NCBI GenBank assembly: GCA_945867155.1
Contig: CAMBHL010000006.1
Span: forward strand, 1 to 64,000
Length of the DNA: 64,000 nt
Source of the DNA: an uncultured Eubacteriaceae bacterium
GTDB lineage: Bacteria; Bacillota; Clostridia; Eubacteriales; Eubacteriaceae
Direction: 5' to 3'
Below the pieces are notes generated by a model. The model was not told the origin of the DNA, ran no database searches, and saw only the letters and a program-made list of their open reading frames with translations. This document shows positions 8,883 through 17,010 of the stretch, piece after piece. The first letter of the stretch is position 1; each line of letters opens with the position of its first letter. The position numbers were made by a program, and so were the translations under genes.

Positions 8883-8902
8883 AATGTTTTGCCCCAATCG
8901 GT

Positions 8903-9544
8903 TTAGCCGATCGCGGCGGCGGCCCATTTGTCGTCGATGACCCATTCTTTGCCGTGGCGGATGGCGCCGTGCTGAACGGTCACCGCTTCATCGAGGCGTT
9001 CGTAAAGCGCGTCGTCGATGGTCGCGCTCGTGAGAACCTCGCCCCCCTTTAACACGTCGAGGTATTCCTTCCCGTCGTCACTATAACCATCGTAGCGAAT
9101 GGTGTCGTAATCGAGATCGGGGTAGGTGTCCGCGACGGTGTGTGCCAACAGATGCTTGTAGACTTCAACGGTGCGGTCGTCCCGGCCGGCGTCAAAAATG
9201 CGGATTTTTTCGATGAAATCCTGGGGCGTCGTCACAATCCGATAAATGTAGTGGTGATTTTTTGGGTCGGACTTGCCCTTGTTAAAAATCTCCCGGGTCT
9301 TCTCAACCGCCTCTTCGTCGACGAGGTAGATCATCATTTGCTGTTCCATCTCGTGATAGAGACACGGGAAGCTCACCGGCGTTTCCGCCCCGCATTTCGG
9401 GCAGCGGAAGCGGAAGACCGAACCGTCCCTAAAGGCCTCCTTCATTTCCGGATTTTCCGTCGTGTTGACACTCTGCCAAATGGTAAAAGCGCTAACGCGC
9501 CTGCATACCGGACAAGTAACGTTTGCTTGCTGCTGGATGGACAT
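8903..9544 (-). CDS. CpXC-domain zinc protein
   Basis: A 213-residue protein with two zinc-knuckle pairs, CPVC (11-14) and CPKCG (48-52), spaced as in the CpXC domain, then an acidic C-terminal half (about 75-213) without a motif I know. CpXC proteins are of unknown function; the cysteines probably bind zinc. GGAG precedes the ATG. It is a single-gene unit with its own terminator and separates the RloAB pair from the riboflavin uptake gene. Confidence 0.8.
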   Translation of the reverse strand: MSIQQQANVTCPVCRRVSAFTIWQSVNTTENPEMKEAFRDGSVFRFRCPKCGAETPVSFPCLYHEMEQQMMIYLVDEEAVEKTREIFNKGKSDPKNHHYIYRIVTTPQDFIEKIRIFDAGRDDRTVEVYKHLLAHTVADTYPDLDYDTIRYDGYSDDGKEYLDVLKGGEVLTSATIDDALYERLDEAVTVQHGAIRHGKEWVIDDKWAAAAIG

Positions 9545-9654
9545 GGTGGTCTCCTCTCTTTTGTGATTTCGCTTAATATTCTACCACAGTTTTGTGCCGA
9601 TCTGCTAAAAGACGATGACACACCTTTCCCCCCTGCGCCCAGAGGGATGCCAAT

Positions 9655-9684
9655 AAAAAAGCGAAGCCTGAAAACTCAGGCTTC
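9655..9684 (-). terminator. Terminator of ribU
   Basis: A nine-base-pair stem GAAGCCTGA/TCAGGCTTC with a four-base loop, followed on the minus strand by six T, about 25 bases after the ribU stop codon. Confidence 0.9.
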
Positions 9685-9708
9685 ACTTTGAATCTAATCG
9701 ATTATGAC

Positions 9709-10293
9709 TTACGCATCTGCCTTGGCGCTGTGCACTTTGCGGCGGTTGAATTCCCGATCGAAAATCCGGGAAATGGATTTGTAGACCACAAAGGTAATCG
9801 CACCGTTTAAGGACGCCTTGATCAGGTTAAAGGGAATGATCACCGGGACGATCATCGCGGCAACAGCCGCTCTCGGGGTGCCCATGAAAATCGGCGTCAT
9901 GACGAGGTTCCAGGCGCACATCACAGCGGTCATGGTCAGGGTGCCGGCGATGAGCGCCAGCACGGCGCCGCCTTTGGTGTGGTGCTTCACGTAAATCAGC
10001 CCGGCGACCACGGCGTAGCTGCCTGTCGCAAAGAAGTGCATCAAAATGCCGATGATGCCGCTCGATGCCGAGACGGTCAGGCCCTGGACGACGCAGGCGA
10101 CTGCCGTGATGATTAACCCGCCAACAGGCCCGAACAGGAAAGTACCGACGAGAATCGGAATATCCGCCGGATCGTATTCCAGAAACGGCGCGGCCGGCAT
10201 AATCGGAAAGTGAATGAGATAAACGAGCAGCACCGACATGGCGACCAGTACCGCCATCTGTGCCAAGAAATGAGTTTTCCGCTGTGCTTTCAT
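9709..10293 (-). CDS. ribU: Riboflavin ECF transporter substrate-binding (S) component RibU
   Basis: A 194-residue membrane protein with about six transmembrane segments. The N-terminal stretch holds EYDPADIPILVGTFLFGP, characteristic of RibU, the riboflavin-binding S component of group II ECF transporters. It should work with the shared EcfA1/EcfA2/EcfT module encoded at 26.4-29.0 kb. An FMN riboswitch with an attendant terminator lies in its leader, so expression should fall when flavin is plentiful. GGAGG precedes the ATG. The basic C-terminal tail is cytoplasmic by inference. Confidence 0.94.
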   Translation of the reverse strand: MKAQRKTHFLAQMAVLVAMSVLLVYLIHFPIMPAAPFLEYDPADIPILVGTFLFGPVGGLIITAVACVVQGLTVSASSGIIGILMHFFATGSYAVVAGLIYVKHHTKGGAVLALIAGTLTMTAVMCAWNLVMTPIFMGTPRAAVAAMIVPVIIPFNLIKASLNGAITFVVYKSISRIFDREFNRRKVHSAKADA

Positions 10294-10335
10294 AAAAGTC
10301 TCCTCCTTTTGCCTGTCCCGGGTCTTCGATGCAAT

Positions 10336-10369
10336 AAAAAAGTCCTGAAAATAAATTTATTTTCAGGAC
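10336..10369 (-). terminator. FMN riboswitch-controlled terminator
   Basis: A 12-bp perfect stem GTCCTGAAAATA/TATTTTCAGGAC followed on the minus strand by six T. It lies between the FMN aptamer and ribU and is the likely expression platform. Confidence 0.88.
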
Positions 10370-10391
10370 ATGTCAAACAATCTCTGACCGT

Positions 10392-10507
10392 TTCTTTCAT
10401 CCGGACTGTACCGTCGGTTCTGGATTCTCACCAGATCTGCCCTTGTTAAAGGCTCGCAGACTCGCTTGCGCATCACTGCCGGTGGGGAATTTCACCCCGC
10501 CCTGAAA
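10392..10507 (-). ncRNA. FMN (RFN) riboswitch
   Basis: The minus strand shows the RFN element in order: AGGGCGGGGTGAAATTCC, CCGGCAGTGATG, AGTCTGCGAGC, GGCAGATCTGGTGAGAATCC, and GACGGTACAGTCCGGATGAA. These are the conserved FMN-binding segments. It controls ribU through the terminator just downstream. Confidence 0.96.
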
Positions 10508-10530
10508 CAGACGTTTATTAAATTAAGATC

Positions 10531-10559
10531 ATTATAGCCGATTGGCCTTACCTTGTCAA
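10531..10559 (-). promoter_or_regulatory. ribU promoter
   Basis: TTGACA (10554-10559), 17 bases, TATAAT (10531-10536) on the minus strand. The -35 box lies inside the last codons of the upstream ACT gene. Confidence 0.85.
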
Positions 10560-10985
10560 CAGTTCATCCCGGGCTAAAAGATTTGTCCGGTCGTCGCCGG
10601 TGAACAGATCAATTGCCTTTTCTCGGTCTTCTTCCGGTACTTTTAAGATGATGATCGCGTTGTCGGTGTTTTTCGGCAAAAACGAATAGGCGTAGGAAAC
10701 GCTGATGTCCGCCCCGCCGAGGACTTCGACGATGTCGGCCATGCCGCCGGGTTCATCGGGCACTTCCACCGCGAGCACCTTGGTTTCATTGGCCATGAAG
10801 CCCGCTTTTTTAAGGGCGGCCATTCCGGCGTCCGTATCCTGGAGAATCAGGCGCAGAAGCCCGAAATCGGCGGTTTCTGCGATGGTCAGCGACCGGATGT
10901 TGACCCCTGCGTCGGCCAGGGTGCGCAGCACTCTACCCAGACGGCCTTCCTGATTCTGCATAAAAACTGATACCTGTCTGATCAT
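10548..10985 (-). CDS. Tandem ACT-domain protein
   Basis: A 145-residue protein of two ACT domains (about 3-65 and 70-140), each beginning with a regulatory ligand-binding strand: ISVFMQN-like VSVFMQNQEGRL near 5-16 and LAVEVPDEPGGM near 71-82. Such free-standing pairs accompany phenylacetate-CoA ligase or indolepyruvate oxidoreductase genes in Clostridia and are thought to sense amino acids; the ligand here is not known. It starts 24 bp after the ligase gene and shares its promoter. Confidence 0.88.
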   Translation of the reverse strand: MIRQVSVFMQNQEGRLGRVLRTLADAGVNIRSLTIAETADFGLLRLILQDTDAGMAALKKAGFMANETKVLAVEVPDEPGGMADIVEVLGGADISVSYAYSFLPKNTDNAIIILKVPEEDREKAIDLFTGDDRTNLLARDELLTR

Positions 10986-11009
10986 AATATTCCTCCTCTA
11001 TGCCCCGTT

Positions 11010-12311
11010 TTAGATTTCGCGCAGGTCCACAACCCGTTTGGCCTTGCCTTCGAAACGTTCCAGGCTCTTGGGTTCCACCAGGGTGATCTTGGACTTGATG
11101 CCGATGATGGAATGAACCTTGTGTGCGATTTTCGCCTTGAGATCTTCCAGTTCTGTGATGGAGTTGAGGTCGAAGTCTTCTTTGAGTTCCACCTTGATTT
11201 CCAGCTGATCCATCGAGCCTTCCCGGGTGACAATGAGCTGGTACTGGGGTTCCACATAGCCGGTTTCCAAAAGCGCCGATTCGATCTGGGTCGGGAAGAC
11301 GTTGACCCCGCGGATGACCATCATGTCGTCGGTCCGCCCCTGGAGCCGTTCGATGCGTCTGTGGGTGCGCCCGCAGCTGCAGGGTTCGGGAATGATCCGG
11401 GTCAGGTCCCGGGTGCGGTAGCGGATCAGCGGCATCCCTTCTTTGGCCAAAGTCGTGATGACCAGTTCCCCGAGTTCGCCGTCCGGGAGATTTTCCCCGG
11501 TTTTCGGGTCGATGATTTCAAAGTAGAAGAAATCTTCCCAGAAATGCATGCCGTCCTGTTCCGGACATTCGATGGCGACGCCAGGTCCGCAGATTTCGCA
11601 CATGCCGTAAATGTCGTAGGCTTTGATGTTGAGCAGCGATTCGATGTTTCTGCGCATGTTTTCCGACCAGGGTTCTGCCCCGAGCACGCCTGCCTTCAGG
11701 GTCATTTTGCTCGTGTCGATGCCCTGATCGCGCATGGTTTCGCCGAGGTACTGGGCGTAAGACGGCGTGCAGGTTAAGATCGTCGCCTTAAAATCCTGCA
11801 TGAGCATGATCTGCCGCTGGGTATTGCCGCTGGACATTGGAATGATGGATGCGCCCATGCGTTCCGCCCCGCCGTGAATGCCGAGCCCGCCGGTGAACAG
11901 CCCGTAGCCGTAGGCGTCGTGGATCACCGAATGGGCGTCGGCGCCGATGCCGGCGAGGCCTCGGGCCACACATTCCGCCCACATGGACAGATCGTTGTGG
12001 GTGTAGCCGTCACAGACGGGTTTGCCCGTCGTCCCCGACGACACGTGAACCCGGGCGATCTGGCTCAAGGGTTCTGCGAGCAGGCCGTAAGGATAGTTGT
12101 TGCGCAGATCGTCCTTCACGGTAAAGGGGAGTCTGCGGATATCGTCCAAGCTCTTGATGCTTTCAGGACCGACCCCGAGTTCCTGGAATTTCTTCCGGTA
12201 AAAAGGCACCTGGGCGTAAACCCGGTCCACCGTCTGTTTCAGCCGAACCAGCTGCACTTCCCGGAGCTGATCCCGGGGCATGCACTCGAATGTCTCATTC
12301 CAATATTTCAA
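11010..12311 (-). CDS. Phenylacetate--CoA ligase (PaaK-type adenylate-forming enzyme)
   Basis: A 433-residue ANL-superfamily ligase. The ATP loop HVSSGTTGKPVCDGYT is near 96-111, a second nucleotide motif IYGMCEICG near 235-243, and IRYRTRD near 305-311 carries the hinge-side Asp. The C-terminal domain (about 330-433) is the small mobile lid. It forms aryl-CoA from phenylacetate or related aromatic acids produced in amino-acid fermentation; the true substrate is not shown by sequence. First gene of a two-gene operon with the ACT protein, under a promoter merged with the aroE terminator. Confidence 0.9.
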   Translation of the reverse strand: MKYWNETFECMPRDQLREVQLVRLKQTVDRVYAQVPFYRKKFQELGVGPESIKSLDDIRRLPFTVKDDLRNNYPYGLLAEPLSQIARVHVSSGTTGKPVCDGYTHNDLSMWAECVARGLAGIGADAHSVIHDAYGYGLFTGGLGIHGGAERMGASIIPMSSGNTQRQIMLMQDFKATILTCTPSYAQYLGETMRDQGIDTSKMTLKAGVLGAEPWSENMRRNIESLLNIKAYDIYGMCEICGPGVAIECPEQDGMHFWEDFFYFEIIDPKTGENLPDGELGELVITTLAKEGMPLIRYRTRDLTRIIPEPCSCGRTHRRIERLQGRTDDMMVIRGVNVFPTQIESALLETGYVEPQYQLIVTREGSMDQLEIKVELKEDFDLNSITELEDLKAKIAHKVHSIIGIKSKITLVEPKSLERFEGKAKRVVDLREI

Positions 12312-12349
12312 TAGAAAATCCTCCTGTTTTCTGTTTGACCTTTTGCTTT

Positions 12350-12379
12350 ATCATAGCAAATAGAAAAACGGACTGTCAA
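12350..12379 (-). promoter_or_regulatory. Promoter of the PaaK-ACT operon, overlapping the aroE terminator
   Basis: TTGACA (12374-12379), 18 bases, TATGAT (12350-12355) on the minus strand. The -35 box straddles the loop and 3' arm of the terminator hairpin at 12368-12391. Confidence 0.75.
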
Positions 12380-12391
12380 GAGACAGTCCGT
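12364..12391 (-). terminator. Terminator of aroE
   Basis: A ten-base-pair stem ACGGACTGTC/GACAGTCCGT with a TCTT loop, then TTTTTC on the minus strand, six bases after the aroE stop codon. It contains the next gene's -35 hexamer. Confidence 0.85.
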
Positions 12392-12397
12392 CTGGTC

Positions 12398-13249
12398 TTA
12401 CCGGCCGAACACTTTTTCCCGCACCGTGTCCACCGGCATGTCGTGGCCGGTCCAGAGCTTGAAGGCGAGAGCCCCCTGCCACAAGAGCATGCCGAGGCCG
12501 TCAAAGGCTGGGCAGCCCGCCGCCTCGCCCATCTTAAGGAAGCGGGTCATCAGCGGGTGATACACAAAGTCGGCTATTACCGGATGATTTTTAAGAAAGG
12601 TCGGATCTTTCAGCACGCAGGTGTTTTCCTCCGGCGCCATGCCGAGTTTCGTTCCGTTGACGAGCAGATCCGCGCTCATCACCTGAGCGCCAAGGGCTTC
12701 GGCATCCGATAAGGCAAAAGCTTTCACATCGCAGCCGGTGCGCCCGGCGATCAAATCCGCAAGTTTCTGGGCTTTCGACAAGGTGCGGTTGAAAATCGAA
12801 AGTTCCGCCGCGCCCTCTAAGGCCAGCTGCACCGCGACAGCCCGGGCGGCGCCGCCAGCGCCGAAGAGCACGATGCGTCTGCCCTTGACGTCAAAGCCCC
12901 GGGTTTTAAGCATTGCCGTAAAGCCTGCGCCGTCGGTGATGTGCCCGATCAGGCGGCCGCCGTCGTTCACCACCGTGTTCACCGCGCCAACGATCGACGC
13001 CGCTTCGGACACTTCGTCGCACAGGGCGCACATTTTTGTCTTATGGGGCATGGTGAGGTTCCAGCCCTTGACGTCCAAAGTCACGAGCCCCTCTACCGCT
13101 TTCTCGAGTTCATCTTCCGCCACGTCGAAGGCCACGTAGGTAGCGTTGAGCTTTTCCGCCTCAAAGGCCGCGGTGTGGATGGCCGGCGAAAAAGAATGGT
13201 GGATCGGATGGCCAAGGACGCCGTATAATGCTGTATTGCCGTCGTTCAT
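12398..13249 (-). CDS. aroE: Shikimate dehydrogenase
   Basis: A 283-residue enzyme that reduces 3-dehydroshikimate with NADPH in chorismate synthesis. Substrate-binding SFSPAIH (19-25), the catalytic lysine in NLTMPHK (K70), the second Asp in DGAGF and the Rossmann loop FGAGGAARA (about 127-135) are all present. I start at ATG 13249, which follows AGGAG and gives the normal AroE N-terminus; 37 upstream in-frame codons are polar and lie inside the end of cysE. It follows cysE by 22 bp, so the two form an operon. Confidence 0.95.
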   Translation of the reverse strand: MNDGNTALYGVLGHPIHHSFSPAIHTAAFEAEKLNATYVAFDVAEDELEKAVEGLVTLDVKGWNLTMPHKTKMCALCDEVSEAASIVGAVNTVVNDGGRLIGHITDGAGFTAMLKTRGFDVKGRRIVLFGAGGAARAVAVQLALEGAAELSIFNRTLSKAQKLADLIAGRTGCDVKAFALSDAEALGAQVMSADLLVNGTKLGMAPEENTCVLKDPTFLKNHPVIADFVYHPLMTRFLKMGEAAGCPAFDGLGMLLWQGALAFKLWTGHDMPVDTVREKVFGR

Positions 13250-13271
13250 GCTGCTGCTCTCCTTCTGTTCT

Positions 13272-14258
13272 CTATTGCTTGTTTTTATCTTCGACGAGTT
13301 CCGGTTCCGCATCGGGATTGGGGATTTCCGTTCCTGTCCGGGGGCCTGAATCTTTTTCAATGGTCAGGTCCGGATTCTTGATAAAGACCCGGGAACACGC
13401 CGGAATAGGTTCGGTGATAAAGCAGTTGCCGCCGATGATGGTGTCGTGGCCGATGACGGTCTTCCCGCCGAGCACCGACGCGTTGGAATAAATGGTCACC
13501 CGGTCGCCGATGGTCGGGTGGCGCTTCTTGCCGTGGAGCCGCTGGCCGCCTCGGGTGGACAAGGCCCCGAGGGTCACGCCCTGATAGAGCTTCACGTAAT
13601 CGCCGATTTCCGTGGTTTCCCCGATGACGATGCCGGTGCCGTGGTCCATGAAAAAGTATTTGCCGATGACCGCGCCGGGGTTGATGTCGATGCCGGTGCG
13701 GCTGTGGGCGTACTCGGTCATCATCCGGGGCAGAATCGGCACCTGCATCACGTAAAGTTCGTGAGCCAGGCGGTAGACCATCATCGTGAAAATGCCCGGA
13801 TAGGTCAAGACGATTTCGTCGAGGTCGCTGGCCGCGGGGTCGCCGTCAAAGGCGGCCTGAACGTCCATGGTGAGCATCTGGCGAACTTTCGGCAACCGGT
13901 TCATGAACTCGCAGCTGATTTTGGAAGCCCGTTCGTCAAGCACCGCCGGATCTTCTTTTTCGGCATCCTCCTTGGTGTCATTGGCCCGAAGCAGGGCCAG
14001 GCGCACCTGATGGTGGAGGCGCTCTTCGATGGACATCATGAGATTGCCGATGTAATAGCCGATGGTGCAGTTGAACAGCTGCCGGTCCCCGTAATGGCGG
14101 GGATAAAACAATTTGCGGATTTCCCGCAGAATTTCGATAACCGCGCTGCGCTGGGGCAGTGCCGCCGATGTATAGGAGATGTAGGCATTATCGTTTCGAT
14201 AAATCTGAACCATTTCCTGATTGAGTGTGTTGATCTGTTGGTTGAATGCTCTGCTCAA
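13272..14258 (-). CDS. cysE: Serine O-acetyltransferase (EpsC/SAT type)
   Basis: A 328-residue enzyme making O-acetylserine for cysteine synthesis. An alpha-helical N-terminal domain (about 1-170) precedes left-handed beta-helix hexapeptide repeats (about 185-285), with the conserved MDHGTGIVIGET and HPTIGD motifs. Start choice: TTG at 14258 is preceded by GAGAGG at seven bases. An in-frame TTG at 14327 is itself part of a strong -35 box, so it cannot be translated from this promoter. It is longer than E. coli CysE because of the extended N-terminus and a polar tail of about 25 residues. Confidence 0.9.
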   Translation of the reverse strand: MSRAFNQQINTLNQEMVQIYRNDNAYISYTSAALPQRSAVIEILREIRKLFYPRHYGDRQLFNCTIGYYIGNLMMSIEERLHHQVRLALLRANDTKEDAEKEDPAVLDERASKISCEFMNRLPKVRQMLTMDVQAAFDGDPAASDLDEIVLTYPGIFTMMVYRLAHELYVMQVPILPRMMTEYAHSRTGIDINPGAVIGKYFFMDHGTGIVIGETTEIGDYVKLYQGVTLGALSTRGGQRLHGKKRHPTIGDRVTIYSNASVLGGKTVIGHDTIIGGNCFITEPIPACSRVFIKNPDLTIEKDSGPRTGTEIPNPDAEPELVEDKNKQ

Positions 14259-14298
14259 GGTATTTCCTCTCCCTCGTATAAACTTTTCGATAAACCCT

Positions 14299-14327
14299 AT
14301 TTTAACCCCTTCATCGAAAGCCGTCAA
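14299..14327 (-). promoter_or_regulatory. cysE-aroE promoter
   Basis: TTGACG (14322-14327), 17 bases, TAAAAT (14299-14304) on the minus strand, about 40 bases before the TTG start at 14258. Confidence 0.7.
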
Positions 14328-14353
14328 TTGATCTCGCTTTTATCTCAAGACAT

Positions 14354-14389
14354 AAAAAAACTTTCCCAAAGCAAAAACTTCAGGAAAGT
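14354..14389 (-). terminator. Terminator of the lysC-ACT-transpeptidase operon
   Basis: A seven-base-pair stem ACTTTCC/GGAAAGT with a 16-base loop and seven T on the minus strand, 13 bases after the transpeptidase stop codon. Confidence 0.75.
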
Positions 14390-14402
14390 CATAAAGCTTA
14401 AA

Positions 14403-16487
14403 TTAATACACGATGACTGGCGTCCCTTCTGAGACATTGTCCCACACCTTGGCGACCTGAGCCGGCGGGGTGTTGACACAGCCGTGGGAGCCGTTTCCTC
14501 TGTAAATAGTGCCGCCGTAGGCGCCGCGCCAGTAGGAATCGTGAATCCCCTGACCGCCGTTGAAAGGCATCCAGTAGGAAACCGGGGTCGAATAATTGTC
14601 GCCTTTGAGGGTCGCGTGGCGCTGTTTGAAGGCGATGTAATACGCGCCGGGGGTCGTGCCATTGCCTTTGGTGACATCCCCGGTCACGACAGCCGTATCG
14701 ACGACTTTCTGGCCGTTTTTGTACACCCACATGTGCTGATCGTTGATCGACACTTCCACGTAGGAATCGCCGACGTCGTCGTAAGTGCTGTTGCGGACCT
14801 TGCCTTTTTTCGAATATTCAGGATCTCTGGAGATCACTTTGCCCGCTTTGATTTCATCGGTGAGCTTTTTCGCTTCGGCATCCCGGTCGATGCGCCAGCC
14901 GTAATTGCCGCCGTTGACCGTGATGGTCGAGCCGCCGGTGGTTTTAAACGTATGCTTGCCGTAGTACGTGTTGGTCTTGTAAGCCAGATCGTACAGGTAT
15001 TTTTTGAGCTGGGTTTCGTCGATCTGGACGTTCATGCTGTCGTCCACAGTCAGCCACGCGCCGAAGACGCTTTTGTCCACCACCACTTTGTCGCTGCCGA
15101 AGGTGTAGGTGATCTGAGCGCCGAGCATCTTCTTCATCTTCGCCGCTGCTTTTTTCACTTTCGCTGACGTTGCGGAATATTTCGGCTGGACGTAGCAGTC
15201 TTCCGCCTTGAGGTCGACTTGCTTTGAGCCGGTCCGAATCGCCTTTAAGATGAGCTTTTTGAGCTTCGTCTGATCGACAGTACTGCCGGAGATTTCGTCT
15301 TCGATGACGATTTTGCCGTCTTTATAAACCGGCTGGGCGTTGCGGGCGGCCTTGACCTGGCTACCGGACACCTGAAACAGATGACTGATCAGGTAATTGA
15401 GCTTGTCTGCGTCGCAGCTGATCGCCGAATAGGCCTTGTCCTTGGAGACGAGCCGTGCCGGCCAGGTCCAGGCGTTCTGCTGATTTAACAGGGACGTCAC
15501 TTTTTGTTTGCCCTGATATTTCAGTCCCAGAGCTGTAGCGGAGATCTTTTCGCTTTCAGAATCCTTGCCTTTGAGTTCCAGGGTGTAGGTATCGGCGCGG
15601 TTTTTCAGGGCGCTGTCGGTCTGCGCCGCCGTTTTGCCGGAAACGGCCACGCCGTTGATCTCCGTTTTGGGAAGGAAATGACTGTGATAATAAACTGCAA
15701 AACCTGCATAGATAATAGCAATAATCCCGACGATAATGCCGATCCATTTGAGTTTTCCGGATTTCGGGCGGTCTGTTTTTGGCGCGGCTTCGGCCTTTTC
15801 TTCTTTTTCGGCTGCTTCGCCGTCTTCCGCCTCTGCTTTGACTTCTTCAGCTTTGGGTTCTTCTGCGTTTTCAGGGCTTTCTTCCGGCGCCGCTTCCTGC
15901 TTTTCTTCAGCCTGATTTTCTGCCGAAAGGGCTTCTTCTTTTTCTTCAGGCGCTTCTTCCGCCTTTTCTTCGGCTTTTTCAGCTTCGGCTTCAGGTGCCT
16001 TTGCTTCAGCGTCTTGTTCTATTTTTTCTTCGGCTTTTTCTTCTTCAGGTTCAGAAGATTCAGATTTTTCAGCCTCCTGAGACGCTTCGCCTTCTTCTGA
16101 AGTTTCTTCAGGCTTTTCGTCTGCCCCTTGATCTTCGTGATTTTCAGCAGCATCACTTTCTGACGGTGCTTCAGCTTCTAATGGCTTATCTGCCGGTTCG
16201 CCTGATTTTTCTTCTGAATGGGCCTCAGATTCTGACTTTTCGTCTTCGTCTTCGGCGATTTCGAAGCTCCGTTCCCGCAGGCGGGCGTTGACCACTTCTG
16301 TAGGATCTTCAGAGACATCACTGCTTTCGACGTCTTTTTCTGTGTCTTCCCCTTGCTGATCAAAACCTTTTGCTTCATTCATATCTTCCGGATGCACCTC
16401 TTCATCAAAAGCGTGCTTTTTCTGAGAGATGCTGTCCTGGTCTGTTTTTTCAAACAGACCTTCTTTCTTTTCATTTTCTTGTGCCAT
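14403..16487 (-). CDS. Membrane-anchored L,D-transpeptidase with long acidic cytoplasmic tail
   Basis: A 694-residue protein. Residues 1-243 are a low-complexity Glu/Ala/Lys-rich acidic region, 247-267 form one transmembrane helix, about 270-540 are peptidoglycan-binding (PG_binding_4-like) repeats, and about 570-694 are the YkuD catalytic domain ending with SHGCVN (H668, C670), the active-site signature. It forms 3-3 peptide cross-links in peptidoglycan outside the membrane. The acidic tail is predicted to lie in the cytoplasm and is unusual for the family. It follows the ACT gene by 27 bp. AAAGAAATG-type ribosome-binding sequence precedes the ATG. Confidence 0.9.
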   Translation of the reverse strand: MAQENEKKEGLFEKTDQDSISQKKHAFDEEVHPEDMNEAKGFDQQGEDTEKDVESSDVSEDPTEVVNARLRERSFEIAEDEDEKSESEAHSEEKSGEPADKPLEAEAPSESDAAENHEDQGADEKPEETSEEGEASQEAEKSESSEPEEEKAEEKIEQDAEAKAPEAEAEKAEEKAEEAPEEKEEALSAENQAEEKQEAAPEESPENAEEPKAEEVKAEAEDGEAAEKEEKAEAAPKTDRPKSGKLKWIGIIVGIIAIIYAGFAVYYHSHFLPKTEINGVAVSGKTAAQTDSALKNRADTYTLELKGKDSESEKISATALGLKYQGKQKVTSLLNQQNAWTWPARLVSKDKAYSAISCDADKLNYLISHLFQVSGSQVKAARNAQPVYKDGKIVIEDEISGSTVDQTKLKKLILKAIRTGSKQVDLKAEDCYVQPKYSATSAKVKKAAAKMKKMLGAQITYTFGSDKVVVDKSVFGAWLTVDDSMNVQIDETQLKKYLYDLAYKTNTYYGKHTFKTTGGSTITVNGGNYGWRIDRDAEAKKLTDEIKAGKVISRDPEYSKKGKVRNSTYDDVGDSYVEVSINDQHMWVYKNGQKVVDTAVVTGDVTKGNGTTPGAYYIAFKQRHATLKGDNYSTPVSYWMPFNGGQGIHDSYWRGAYGGTIYRGNGSHGCVNTPPAQVAKVWDNVSEGTPVIVY

Positions 16488-16514
16488 TTCTTTTCTTTTA
16501 TTCCTTTATCAAAT

Positions 16515-16997
16515 TTATGCGAGTTCAAATGCCGACTGAATCGCCGTCACCGCGCGCTTCACATCGTCATTTAGAACCACACAGGACATGGCGATTTCTG
16601 AAGTGGTGATCATCAGAACCTGAATGTCATTTTCTGCAAAAACCCGCAGGTATTTCGCGGCGACGCCGGACTGGGTCCGCATGCCGATGCCATGGAGATT
16701 GAGCCGGGTGATGTTCTTGTTCACGGTGATGCCGACTTCTTCGAAGTCGTCGCCCAGGGCGTTGGCAATGTCCCGAATCTGTGCCATATGCCGTTCCGGC
16801 ACGATCAGGGACACGTCGTAGGTGTCACCTACCGGCGCCGTTCTCGAAATGACGCTGACGTTGATGCCTGCCGCCGCCAAGTCGTCTAAAAGCCGGGTCA
16901 TGATGTGCGCATTAAAGGGAACCCGGTTTAAGGTAATCATCAGGCTTTCGCAGTCGATGGACAGCGAATCTACTGGATGTTCTTCAATATTGATCAT
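16515..16997 (-). CDS. Free-standing aspartokinase-type tandem ACT regulatory protein
   Basis: A 160-residue protein colinear with the C-terminal regulatory part of the aspartokinase next to it: LLDDLAAAGINVSVISRT matches the kinase's LFADLAEAGINVDMISQT, and GIGMRTQSGVAAKYLRVFAE matches GSGMKIHSGVASRFFKLLSE. No kinase domain is present. In B. subtilis-type enzymes a beta subunit of this composition comes from an internal start; here it is a diverged separate gene. It may form a hetero-oligomer with LysC and carry effector binding, which is inference. It lies 13 bp after lysC and has AGAGGTG before its ATG. Confidence 0.85.
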   Translation of the reverse strand: MINIEEHPVDSLSIDCESLMITLNRVPFNAHIMTRLLDDLAAAGINVSVISRTAPVGDTYDVSLIVPERHMAQIRDIANALGDDFEEVGITVNKNITRLNLHGIGMRTQSGVAAKYLRVFAENDIQVLMITTSEIAMSCVVLNDDVKRAVTAIQSAFELA

Positions 16998-17010
16998 GTT
17001 GCACCTCTAT

